A DNA stretch of 64,000 bases, taken from JAXMEQ01 sp046348225 (GTDB taxonomy: Bacteria; Pseudomonadota; Gammaproteobacteria; Burkholderiales; Burkholderiaceae_C). The notes below the pieces were generated by a model that did not search any database, was not told the DNA's origin, and saw only the letters and a program-made list of their open reading frames with translations. Below are positions 51,007 through 58,917 of the stretch, piece after piece (position 1 is the first letter of the stretch; each line of letters starts with the position of its first letter). The translations under genes were made by a program, and so were the position numbers. Location: positions 1-64,000 of the forward strand of contig JAXMEQ010000004.1 of NCBI GenBank assembly GCA_046348225.1, given 5' to 3'.

Positions 51007-52230
51007 CTAGCGCGGCAGTTGCCGCAGGCCGCTGACCCTTGACGCCAGGATCACCGCTGCCTGCAGCACAAAGCCCGCGAACGCCAGCACCAGGCAGGCG
51101 GCTTCGCCCCAGGTGGCACCCACGGCGGCCCCCAGTGCGGCCCCCACCGGCCGCGCGCCCGCGTTCACCGTGAGGAACACTGCGCCCACGCGGCCCAGCA
51201 TGTCGCCGTGCGTGACGCTCTGGCGCAGCGTGGTGGTGGTGATGGTCCAGATGATCGGCCCCGCACCAAACAGGAAAAACGACACCCCCGCCAGCGCCCC
51301 GTGCGGCAGCACCAGCGTGGCCACCATCGCGCCCGCCGCCAGCACCGACACCACCGGGCCGAACTGGATGGCGCGGCCAAACGGCATGGCGCGCACCACG
51401 CGCGGGGCCAGCAGTGCGCCCAGCACCATGCCGGCGCCATACAGCCCGAGCGTGAAGCCCACCGCTTCGGTGCCCAGGCCGAGCACCCGCACTGCATAAG
51501 GCACGTAGGCCGCCTGCAGCACAAACCACGCGATGTTCCAGGCCACGCCGGTCAACAGCATCGGCTGCAGGTGTGGGTGGCGCCAGACAAAGCCCAGCCC
51601 GTCGCGGATGTCCTGCCAGGGGTGGCGCGCCGGGGCCAGGCTGCGGGGCGGGTCGGCCAGCGCGCGCAGCAGCAGCACCGCGGCGGCTGACAGCAGGGCC
51701 GCCAGCACAAAAGCCGCCGCGCCGCCCAGCCACGCCACCAGCGCCCCCGCCAGCGCCGGCCCTGCGGCGTAGGCCACGCTGCGTGCGAGTTCCAGCCGGC
51801 CGTTGGCCCGCGCCAGCGCCGCGCGCGGCACCAGGGCAGGCACCAATGACGGTGCCGCCACGCTGAAGCCGACAGTGCCCACCGCGCCGGCAAAGCCCAC
51901 CACCGCCAGCCAGGCCACCGACAGCTGGCCCGTGAGCACCATGGCCAGCAACAGCACCAGCGACACCGCCCGCAGCAGTTCGGCCAGCACCATCAGGCAC
52001 CGGCGCGAAACGCGGTCGGCCAGCAGGCCCAGCGGAATCGACAGCAGCAAAAAGGGCAGGGTCTGCACCGCGGCCAGCAGGCCCACCTCGCCCGGGCCGG
52101 CCCTGAGCAGCAGCACCGCGACCAGCGGCACGGCCGCCAGGCTCAGTTGCTCGGCCGACTGGGCGGCGAGGTTGGCCCAGGCGAGCCGGTTGAAGGCCGG
52201 CGTGAGGGAAGGCGATGCATCGGAGGACAT
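51007..52230 (-). CDS. MFS transporter (multidrug exporter-like)
   Basis: A 407-residue major-facilitator protein with about twelve hydrophobic helices. LGLLADRVSRRCLMVLAELLRA is the conserved loop between helices 2 and 3. The overall pattern (PFLLLSIPLG, VAPSLVPALV-type helix 5) resembles the EntS/DHA3 exporters of antibiotics or siderophores. The substrate is unknown. The ATG at 52230 is used; the upstream frame overlaps the GntR gene. Confidence 0.87.
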   Translation of the reverse strand: MSSDASPSLTPAFNRLAWANLAAQSAEQLSLAAVPLVAVLLLRAGPGEVGLLAAVQTLPFLLLSIPLGLLADRVSRRCLMVLAELLRAVSLVLLLAMVLTGQLSVAWLAVVGFAGAVGTVGFSVAAPSLVPALVPRAALARANGRLELARSVAYAAGPALAGALVAWLGGAAAFVLAALLSAAAVLLLRALADPPRSLAPARHPWQDIRDGLGFVWRHPHLQPMLLTGVAWNIAWFVLQAAYVPYAVRVLGLGTEAVGFTLGLYGAGMVLGALLAPRVVRAMPFGRAIQFGPVVSVLAAGAMVATLVLPHGALAGVSFFLFGAGPIIWTITTTTLRQSVTHGDMLGRVGAVFLTVNAGARPVGAALGAAVGATWGEAACLVLAFAGFVLQAAVILASRVSGLRQLPR

Positions 52231-52294
52231 GCCGGCATCTTGCGCGAAAGCGCCCGCCGCCGCTGGCCGGAACCGGACATCTGCGCCTGCGGCC

Positions 52295-53014
52295 TCAGCG
52301 CGCCGCGCCCACCCGCGCCAGATGCACCTGGTGCAGCGTGATCTTGCGCACCTCGGCCTGGCTGGTCTCGATATGGGCGCGCAGCAGCATGGCGGCCTGT
52401 TCGCCGCGCTTGCGCTGGATGGCCTTGAGGATCTTGCTGTGCTCGTCGTAGGTGGCGTCGATGCGCGCCTGCTTGGTGAAGTCAAGCCGGCGGATGATGC
52501 GGATGCGCTCGGTCACGTCCTTGTGCACGCGGGCCATCTCGGCATTGCCGGCGGCGGCCACCAGCGCACAGTGAAAGGCCTCGTCCCACTGCGACACCTG
52601 CACCATGTCGGCGCTGCGCTCGGCCCCCGGCACCAGCCAGATGGCGGCGAGCTGGTCCAGCAGCGCGCGGTCCACGCGCTGGCCGTCGCTGCACAGGCGG
52701 TGCACAGCGGTGGTTTCCAGCACCATGCGCAGGTCGTACAGCTGCTCGAACTGCTCGAAGTCAAACGGCAGCACGCGCCAGCCGCTGCGGAACAGCACCT
52801 CGACATAGCCCTCCTGCTGCAGCCGGAACAGCGCCTGGCGCACCGGTGTGCGGCTCACGCCCAGGCGTTCGCTCAGTTCGTTTTCGGTGAAGCGGTCGCC
52901 CGGTACCAGCTTGAACTCGGCCACGTCACGCTTGAGCTGCGCGTACACGTCGTCTGCGCGCGAGCGGTGCGGCACGGCGGCGGTCACCATGACACGGGGT
53001 GAAGCGGAATGCAT
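52295..53014 (-). CDS. GntR-family (FadR/FCD type) transcriptional regulator
   Basis: A 239-residue regulator. The winged helix reads ENELSERLGVSRTPVRQALFRLQQEGYVEV and the FCD ligand domain fills about residues 85-220 with the metal-binding histidine positions FHCALVAAAG and RAHIE. It is the last gene of the ureide/atz-like operon, 45 bp after the atzH-like stop. A CTTG-N4-CAAG site in front of the first operon gene (62318-62329) is a plausible target. The ligand is probably an operon substrate or intermediate. Confidence 0.88.
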   Translation of the reverse strand: MHSASPRVMVTAAVPHRSRADDVYAQLKRDVAEFKLVPGDRFTENELSERLGVSRTPVRQALFRLQQEGYVEVLFRSGWRVLPFDFEQFEQLYDLRMVLETTAVHRLCSDGQRVDRALLDQLAAIWLVPGAERSADMVQVSQWDEAFHCALVAAAGNAEMARVHKDVTERIRIIRRLDFTKQARIDATYDEHSKILKAIQRKRGEQAAMLLRAHIETSQAEVRKITLHQVHLARVGAAR

Positions 53015-53059
53015 GACGACACTTTATCGCTGGTGCAGTGGCTTCGCGATGATTCCCGG

Positions 53060-53452
53060 CTACGCCAGCGGCGGCGGTGGCAGCAGCAGGCTCACGTGCG
53101 CGCTGACCACGCGCCAGCCTTCCGCCGTGCGCATCCAGGTCTGGCTCTGGCGGCCGGTCTTGTCGCTGCCCGCGCGACGGAACTCGATGTTGGCGGTGGC
53201 GAAGTCGCGCCCGTAAGTGGTGATGACCGTGCGCAGCACGGTGCGCTGCAGGCCCTGTGCCGGGCGCGTGGCGCGAAAATCACGGATGGCGTCATACCCA
53301 TACAGGTTCTCGCCCACGCCGTAGCGCAGGGTGTGCGGGCTGTTCCAGAACAACTCGTCGAGCACGGCCACGTCGTTGCTGGTCAGCGCCTGCTCGTAGC
53401 GGGCAAACTCGGCCGAGACTTCGGCCAGCACATCGGGCAGATTGATGTCCAT
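53060..53452 (-). CDS. AtzH/HpxZ-like protein (SnoaL-like fold)
   Basis: A 130-residue NTF2-like protein with FWNSPHTLRYGVGENLYGYDAI-type family sequence (here split by residue choice), RTVITTYGRDFATANIEF and QSQTWMRTAEGWRVVSAHVS. Homologues are AtzH of cyanurate catabolism and HpxZ of oxalurate catabolism; AtzH has been linked to 1,3-dicarboxyurea hydrolysis in the cyanurate pathway, whereas HpxZ has no settled reaction. The start codon overlaps the atzE-like stop (TGATG). Confidence 0.85.
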   Translation of the reverse strand: MDINLPDVLAEVSAEFARYEQALTSNDVAVLDELFWNSPHTLRYGVGENLYGYDAIRDFRATRPAQGLQRTVLRTVITTYGRDFATANIEFRRAGSDKTGRQSQTWMRTAEGWRVVSAHVSLLLPPPPLA

Positions 53453-54798
53453 CACAGCGCCACCTCCCGGATGCCGGCCACGCCGCTTTGCTCCAGGGCC
53501 CGCGCGGCACGCAGCGCCAGGTCTTCGCGCCAGGGCGCGGCAATCACCTGCACGCCGATCGGCAGACCGCCGGTGCCGTCGGGCCACATCGGGGCAGCGA
53601 CCACCGGGCAACCGGCAAACGACACGGGCTGCGTCAGCAAACCCATGGCCGGGCGGCTGGGGTGCTTCTGGCCATTGATGTCCAGCCACTCGGTGCCGAT
53701 GACGGGTGCCGGCACCGGGGTGGCCGGGGCGATCAACACGTCCCAGTGCTGGAACAGAGCGTTGACGCGGTCGCGGTAGATCCGGCGGTAGCGCTGGGCA
53801 CGCAAGTACCAGTCCAATGGCTGCAGCGCCCCGGCAATGAACCGGTCCACCGACAGCGGCTCGAAGTCCTGCGGCCGGGTGCGCAGGTCGTCCAGGTGCA
53901 GGCTGCCGCCTTCGCTGGCGGTGATCACGAACGCCGCGGTGCGGCCCAGGGCGGGCTCGGGCCACTCCACGATCTCGATCACGTCCAGCGCGCGTGCGGC
54001 CTGTTTGGCCACCTCGCGCGCGGGTGGCGTGGCGAGGTCGTGAAAGTAACCGCCAAGCAGGCCGATGCGCAGGCCCTTGACGCCGCGCTCCAGCGAAGGG
54101 GCTGTGGCCTGCACCCGTGTGGCATGGCAGCCCGGGTCCAGCGCGTCGGGGCCCTGCATTGCGTCGTAGGCGGCGGCGAGCACGCCCACGCTGCTGGCCA
54201 TGGGGCCCAGGTGGTCGATGCTGTGGACGAACGGGTAGCTGCCGCGCCGCGACAGCCGGCCAAAGGTGGGCTTGAGCCCCCAGACGCCGCACAGCGAAGC
54301 AGGCACGCGGATCGAGCCGTTGGTGTCCGAGCCCAGCGTCAGTGGCACCTGGCCGGCCGCCACGGCAGCGCCCGAACCACCCGACGAGCCGCCGGCGATG
54401 CGGGTCAGGTCGTGCGGGTTGTGCGCCGGCCCGTAGTGGCTGTTCTCGGTGGTGAAGCCGTAGGCGTACTCGTCCATGTTGAGCGCGCCCAGCAGCACCG
54501 CGCCGGCGGCCTGCAGGCGTTGCACCAGCACCGCGTCCTGCGTGGCGGGCGGGTGCTCGCGGTTGATCTTGGAGCCGGCCAGCGTGGGCAGGCCCTGCAC
54601 ATCAAACAGGTTTTTCACGGCGTAGGGCACACCGGCCAGCGGGCCCAGCGGCTCGCCGCGCGCGCGGCGTGCATCCACTGCCGCCGCTTCCGCACGGGCG
54701 CGGTCGAAGGTGCGGGCGGTGAAGGCGTTAACCCGCGCGTCGGTGGCTTCGATGCGCGCGATCGCCGCTTCCACCTGGTCGATGGCGCGCGTGCTCAT
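53452..54798 (-). CDS. atzE: AtzE-type amidohydrolase (amidase signature family)
   Basis: A 448-residue amidase-signature enzyme. The catalytic Lys-Ser-Ser triad is visible as PYAVKNLFDV, IAGGSSGGSGAAVAAGQ and LGSDTNGSIRVPAS. It matches the AtzE family, the catalytic subunit that with AtzG hydrolyses 1-carboxybiuret, and the related HpxY of oxalurate breakdown. It overlaps the DUF4089 gene start by 4 bp, as the AtzG-AtzE pairing requires. The true substrate here could be either ureide. Confidence 0.87.
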   Translation of the reverse strand: MSTRAIDQVEAAIARIEATDARVNAFTARTFDRARAEAAAVDARRARGEPLGPLAGVPYAVKNLFDVQGLPTLAGSKINREHPPATQDAVLVQRLQAAGAVLLGALNMDEYAYGFTTENSHYGPAHNPHDLTRIAGGSSGGSGAAVAAGQVPLTLGSDTNGSIRVPASLCGVWGLKPTFGRLSRRGSYPFVHSIDHLGPMASSVGVLAAAYDAMQGPDALDPGCHATRVQATAPSLERGVKGLRIGLLGGYFHDLATPPAREVAKQAARALDVIEIVEWPEPALGRTAAFVITASEGGSLHLDDLRTRPQDFEPLSVDRFIAGALQPLDWYLRAQRYRRIYRDRVNALFQHWDVLIAPATPVPAPVIGTEWLDINGQKHPSRPAMGLLTQPVSFAGCPVVAAPMWPDGTGGLPIGVQVIAAPWREDLALRAARALEQSGVAGIREVAL

Positions 54799-55013
54799 TC
54801 GCCGCCCTCCGGGTCTTGCGCGGGAAACGGCGCCGGGCGGTAGATTTCGGCCAGCTCGTCGTGCGGCTGCAGCGGCACGGCCATCAGGCCGCTGACCATG
54901 CCGAAGGTGCGGCCCAGGTGCATGGCAACGGCCCGGGCCCGGGCGTCGTCCATCGGCAGCCGGATGGCCGCCGCTGCGGACCGCACATAGGCCAGGGTGT
55001 CCTGTTCATTCAT
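54795..55013 (-). CDS. atzG: AtzG-like small subunit (DUF4089)
   Basis: A 72-residue protein with LAYVRSAAAAIRLPMDDARA and the closing PLQPHDELAEIYRPAPF, the hallmark of DUF4089 proteins such as AtzG and HpxX. AtzG resembles GatC and forms a heterotetramer with AtzE, stabilising the amidase active site. The 4-bp overlap with atzE supports equimolar synthesis. Confidence 0.87.
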   Translation of the reverse strand: MNEQDTLAYVRSAAAAIRLPMDDARARAVAMHLGRTFGMVSGLMAVPLQPHDELAEIYRPAPFPAQDPEGGE

Positions 55014-55016
55014 GGC

Positions 55017-56018
55017 TCAAAAGCTCCCCAGGGTTTCAAGGTGATGACAAGCGGCATGGCGGCCCGGGCCGGCAGCCACCAGCGCCGGCGCGGCGGCGCC
55101 ACACTGTTCGGTGGCATGGGGGCAACGCCCCTGGAAGCCGCAGCGCGGAATGACGGGCGCGACACCCTTGCCGGCCATCTGGATCGGGCTCTGCGGGTCG
55201 CCCGGCAGCAGGTGGCGCGTGATGTCGTGGCCCGAACCGGGAATGGACGCGATCAGCGCGCGGGTGTAGGGGTGGCGCGGGTTGGCAAACAGCTCGGCGG
55301 CCGGCCCGCTTTCCACAATGCGGCCCAGATACATCACCAGCACCCGGTCGCAGAGCAGGCGCACCACGTTGAGGTCGTGCGAGACAAACAGGAAGCTCAT
55401 GCCCAGCTCGCGCTTGAGTTCGGCCAGCAGCTGCAGGATGACCACCTGCACCGACACGTCGAGCGCCGCCGTGGGCTCGTCCAGCACCAGCAGGCGCGGG
55501 CGCAGCACCGCCGCCCGCGCGATGCCCACACGTGCCTTCTGCCCGCCCGACAGCTGGTGCGGGAAGCGCTGCAGCAGCTCGTGCGGCAGGCCGGTGAGGG
55601 TGGCAATTTCTTCCACGCGGCGCGTCACTTCGGCGGCGTCCTTCACGCCGGCCAGCAGGCGCAGTGGCTCGGCGATGGTGTCGAAAGCGCTGTAGCGCGG
55701 GTTCAGGCTGTCGTGCGCATCCTGAAACACCATCTGCACTTCACGCCGCGCCTTGTGCTGCGGCATGAGGTTCGGGTCGATCAACGCGAGGTCGGCGCCC
55801 AGGAAGCGGATCTGCCCGTCGGTGACCGGCAGCGTGCGCGTGAGCAGGCGCACGAGGGTGGACTTGCCGCAGCCCGATTCGCCCACCAGCCCGACCGTCT
55901 CGCCCGCCTCGATGCGAAAGCTCACACCGTCCACGGCGTGCAGCAGCCCCTTGCCCTGCGGCGTCTTGACCGGGAAGCGTTTGGCGAGGTCCATCACCTC
56001 CAGCAGCGCGGCGCTCAT
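55017..56018 (-). CDS. ABC transporter ATP-binding protein (DppF-like)
   Basis: A 333-residue peptide/nickel-type ABC ATPase. Walker A GESGCGKST, signature QLSGGQKARVGIARA and Walker B LLVLDEPTAALD are intact, and the C-terminal oligopeptide-transporter extension has the cysteine cluster (RCGFQGRCPHATEQC). The ATG at 56018 overlaps the DppD-like stop by 4 bp. It energises import of the operon substrate. Confidence 0.93.
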   Translation of the reverse strand: MSAALLEVMDLAKRFPVKTPQGKGLLHAVDGVSFRIEAGETVGLVGESGCGKSTLVRLLTRTLPVTDGQIRFLGADLALIDPNLMPQHKARREVQMVFQDAHDSLNPRYSAFDTIAEPLRLLAGVKDAAEVTRRVEEIATLTGLPHELLQRFPHQLSGGQKARVGIARAAVLRPRLLVLDEPTAALDVSVQVVILQLLAELKRELGMSFLFVSHDLNVVRLLCDRVLVMYLGRIVESGPAAELFANPRHPYTRALIASIPGSGHDITRHLLPGDPQSPIQMAGKGVAPVIPRCGFQGRCPHATEQCGAAAPALVAAGPGRHAACHHLETLGSF

Positions 56019-56983
56019 GCTGCCTCCCTGGCATGGTGGCAGCGCACCATGTGGTGACCGTCGATCACGGTGGGCAGCGCTGCCGCGCAGGCGGCACTGC
56101 GCAGGGTGCAACGTTCGGCAAAGCGGCAGCTGGGCAGGTCGGTGCGGCGCAGGTCGGGCAGGTTGCCCGGAATGGCGGTGAGCTCGGCGAGCGCGGCGCG
56201 GCCCACCGGCGTGGCGCCGATCAGCTGGCGCGTGTAGGGGTGCTGCGGCGCGGTGAACAGCACCTCGGTCGGGGCGGCCTCCACCATGTGGCCGGCGTGC
56301 ATGACGACGATGCGGTCGCACTGCTCGCGGGTCAGGCCCAGGTCGTGCGTGATCAGCAGCATGGACATGCCCATGGCGCGCGTCTTGTCCTTGATCAGCG
56401 CCATGATCGCGGCCTGGGTGGTCACGTCCAGGCCGGTGGTGGGCTCGTCGGCAATCAGCAGCTTGGGGCCACAGGCCAGCGCCAGCGCAATCATCACGCG
56501 CTGGCACAAGCCACCCGACAGCTCGAACGGGTAGGCGTGGTAGCGCCGCGCCGGGTCGGGGATCTTCATCTCGGCCAGGCATTCGATGGCGCGCGCCCGG
56601 CGCTCGCTGGCCAGCGTGGTGGTGTGGCGGGCCAGCACGTCTTCGAGCTGGTGGCCGATCTTGCGAATCGGGTTGAGCGCGACCTTGGGGTTCTGGAAGA
56701 TCATGCTGACCTCGCGGCCGCGGATATCGGCGAGGTCACTTTCCTTCGCGGCCAGCAAATCAAGCCCGTCAAAGTGCGCGCTGCCGGCGGTGATGCGGGC
56801 CGCTGCGTCCGACAGGCCGAGCAGCGCATAGGCCAGCACGCTCTTGCCCGAGCCCGACTCGCCCACCAGGCCCACGGTCTCGCCCTTGGCAATGGCCAGC
56901 GACACGTCCTGCAACGCCTGCACGGTGCCACCTCGGGTGCGGAACTGCATCGACAGGCTTTTCACATCGAGCAGCTGGCTCAT
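56015..56983 (-). CDS. ABC transporter ATP-binding protein (DppD-like)
   Basis: A 322-residue ATPase with Walker A GESGSGKSV, a signature reading ELSGGLCQRVMIALA (L-C in place of the usual Q-Q/R) and Walker B LLIADEPTTGLD. The C-terminal cysteine cluster (CRFAERCTLRSAAC) is typical of the oligopeptide subfamily. The ATG at 56983 overlaps the permease stop by 4 bp. Confidence 0.93.
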   Translation of the reverse strand: MSQLLDVKSLSMQFRTRGGTVQALQDVSLAIAKGETVGLVGESGSGKSVLAYALLGLSDAAARITAGSAHFDGLDLLAAKESDLADIRGREVSMIFQNPKVALNPIRKIGHQLEDVLARHTTTLASERRARAIECLAEMKIPDPARRYHAYPFELSGGLCQRVMIALALACGPKLLIADEPTTGLDVTTQAAIMALIKDKTRAMGMSMLLITHDLGLTREQCDRIVVMHAGHMVEAAPTEVLFTAPQHPYTRQLIGATPVGRAALAELTAIPGNLPDLRRTDLPSCRFAERCTLRSAACAAALPTVIDGHHMVRCHHAREAA

Positions 56984-57888
56984 GTCCGCTTCCTCGGGTC
57001 GATCAGGTCGCGCAGGCCATCCCCCAGAAGATTGAAGGTGAACACCGCCAGCATGAGCACGGCGCCAGGGAACAGGGCCACCCACCACTCGCCGGAGATG
57101 ATGTACGTGGCGCCTTCGGCGACCATGATTCCCCACTCCGCCTCGGGCGGACTCACGCCCAGGCCGATGAAGCTCAGGCCGGCCGCGTTCAGGATGGCCC
57201 AGCCCATGTTCAGCGACACCTGCACCATCATGGGCGGCATGGCATTGGGAATCAGATGAAACAGCAGGATGCGTGCGTCGCCATTGCCGGCCAGACGGGC
57301 GGCTTCCACAAAACCGGCCTCGCGCCGCACGTTCACTTCGGTGCGCGCCACCCGGATGTAGAACGGCAGATTGACCACCGCCGTGGCGATGATGATGTTG
57401 AACACCGAATTGCCCAGTGCCGCCACGATGCCCATGGCCAGCACGAACAGCGGAAAGCTCATCACCATGTCGCAGCCGCGCATGATGATGCGCTCCAGCC
57501 AGCCGCCAAAGTAGCCCGCGCAGGCCCCGAGCAAGCCGCCGATGACAAACGAGGCCAGCACCGCCGAGAGCGCGATCACAAAGTCCACCCGCGTGGCCAC
57601 CAGCACGCGCGACAGGATGTCGCGGCCCAGCGCGTCGGTGCCAAACCAGTGCGACGCACTGGGCGGCGACAGGGCCGCGCCCACGTTGCTGGCCAGCGGG
57701 TCGTGCGGGGCGATCCAGCGCCCGGCGATGGCAATGAGCACAAACGCCGCAAACAGCACCACCGCCACCAGCGTGAACGGGTTGTCCGACAGCACGTAGC
57801 GCGCGTGCGACCAGAACGTCTTGCGGTTTGCTACATTTTTTGTAGCGGCTTTCGCAATAGGGACGCGGGCTGCAGGCATGTTTGGCAT
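56980..57888 (-). CDS. ABC transporter permease (DppC-like)
   Basis: A 302-residue permease with about six helices, the family region HWFGTDALGRDILSRVLVATR and the coupling-loop motif EAARLAGNGDARILLFHLIPN. The first 20 residues (MPNMPAARVPIAKAATKNVA) are translated from the antisense strand of copy G of the 57-bp element, so its N-terminus was rewritten by that insertion. ATG 57888 is chosen; ATG 57879 is possible. Confidence 0.92.
   Translation of the reverse strand: MPNMPAARVPIAKAATKNVANRKTFWSHARYVLSDNPFTLVAVVLFAAFVLIAIAGRWIAPHDPLASNVGAALSPPSASHWFGTDALGRDILSRVLVATRVDFVIALSAVLASFVIGGLLGACAGYFGGWLERIIMRGCDMVMSFPLFVLAMGIVAALGNSVFNIIIATAVVNLPFYIRVARTEVNVRREAGFVEAARLAGNGDARILLFHLIPNAMPPMMVQVSLNMGWAILNAAGLSFIGLGVSPPEAEWGIMVAEGATYIISGEWWVALFPGAVLMLAVFTFNLLGDGLRDLIDPRKRT
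57830..57886 (+). repeat. 57-bp dispersed palindromic element, copy G, in an ABC permease N-terminus
   Basis: The plus-strand copy has the stem GCTACATTTTTTGTAGC, then GGCTTTCGCAATAGGGACG and CGGGCTGCAGGCATGTTTGGC-like ending. It is read in antisense by the permease gene. Its own element frame (ATFFVAAFAIGTRAAGMFG) remains open but is not used here. Confidence 0.85.
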
Positions 57889-57893
57889 ATGAA

Positions 57894-58907
57894 TCAGCTC
57901 TCCAGGCGGACCCGCGGGTCGATCACCACGTACAGCAGGTCGATCACCAGGTTGAGCAGCGTGTACAGCAGTGCCATGGTCAGCACAAAGCCCTGCACCG
58001 GCGCGTAGTCGCTGGCGACCAGCGCCTCCAGCGCGAAGGAGCCAACGCCGGGCCAGGCGAACACTTTTTCCACCACCACGCTCATGCCCAGCAGGAAACT
58101 GAACACCATGCCCAGCGTGGTGACGATGGGCAGCAGCGCATTGCGCAGCGCGTAGCGCACCAGCACGGTGGTGGACGACAGGCCCGACGCGCGGGCGGTA
58201 CGCACGAAGTCGGCCGACAGCACGGCGATCATGGCGGCGCGCGTCATGCGTGCCAGCGGCGCCAGCACGAAAATGCCGAGCGTGAGCACCGGCAGGATCA
58301 TCTGCTTGGCGCTGGCCAGGAACAGCCGGGGCTCGCCGGCGATCAGGCTGTCCACCGTGTACAGGCCTGTCACGGTGGGCGGCGCAGTGAGGTACGGGTC
58401 GAGCCGGCCAATGGGCGAAGGTGCCCAGCCCAACACATAGTAGAAGACATAGGCCAGCAGCAGCCCGGTGAAGAAGGTGGGCAGGGAAACGCCCGCCGTG
58501 GTGACGAGCCGGCAAGTGTGGTCCACCCAGGAATTGGGCCGCCGCGCCGCCGCGATGCCCAGCGGCACCGCCACCACGACCGCGAACAGCAGCGACGCGA
58601 GCACCAGTTCGAGCGAGGCCGGAAGCCGCACCAGCAACTCCTCACGCACCGGCTGGCCGGTGGACAGGGCATTGCCGAGGTCACCGCGCGACAGGTCGCG
58701 CAGGTACAGCAGGAACTGCTCGGGCAGGCTCTTGTTCAGGCCCAGCTTTTCGCGCACCTCGGCCACCGCCTCCTGCGTGCCGGCGGGCCCGGCAAAGAAC
58801 GCCGCCGGATCGCCCGGCAGCGCACGCGTGAGCAGGAAGGTGATGAGCACGATGCCGAACAGGTTTGGCAACGCACCCAGCAACCGTCTGGCGACCTGTG
58901 CAAGCAT
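57894..58907 (-). CDS. ABC transporter permease (DppB-like)
   Basis: A 337-residue permease with about six helices and the DppB/OppB pattern: LLGALPNLFGIVLITFLLTR at the start, PGDPAAFFAG, and the coupling loop FVRTARASGLSSTTVLVRYALRN (only part shown by motif). It pairs with the DppC-like permease after 5 bp and receives substrate from the binding protein encoded 10 bp upstream. Confidence 0.93.
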   Translation of the reverse strand: MLAQVARRLLGALPNLFGIVLITFLLTRALPGDPAAFFAGPAGTQEAVAEVREKLGLNKSLPEQFLLYLRDLSRGDLGNALSTGQPVREELLVRLPASLELVLASLLFAVVVAVPLGIAAARRPNSWVDHTCRLVTTAGVSLPTFFTGLLLAYVFYYVLGWAPSPIGRLDPYLTAPPTVTGLYTVDSLIAGEPRLFLASAKQMILPVLTLGIFVLAPLARMTRAAMIAVLSADFVRTARASGLSSTTVLVRYALRNALLPIVTTLGMVFSFLLGMSVVVEKVFAWPGVGSFALEALVASDYAPVQGFVLTMALLYTLLNLVIDLLYVVIDPRVRLES

Positions 58908-58917
58908 GGCAGCGGGC

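Noticed and set aside
50957..52000. A 347-codon frame on the minus strand overlapping the MFS gene
   Set aside because: It is a +1 shadow of the transporter that runs into repeat copy F; the hydrophobic, family-matching frame is 51007-52230.
57256..58008. A 250-codon plus-strand frame opposite the Dpp permeases
   Set aside because: Gln/His/Arg-rich antisense of two recognisable permease genes.
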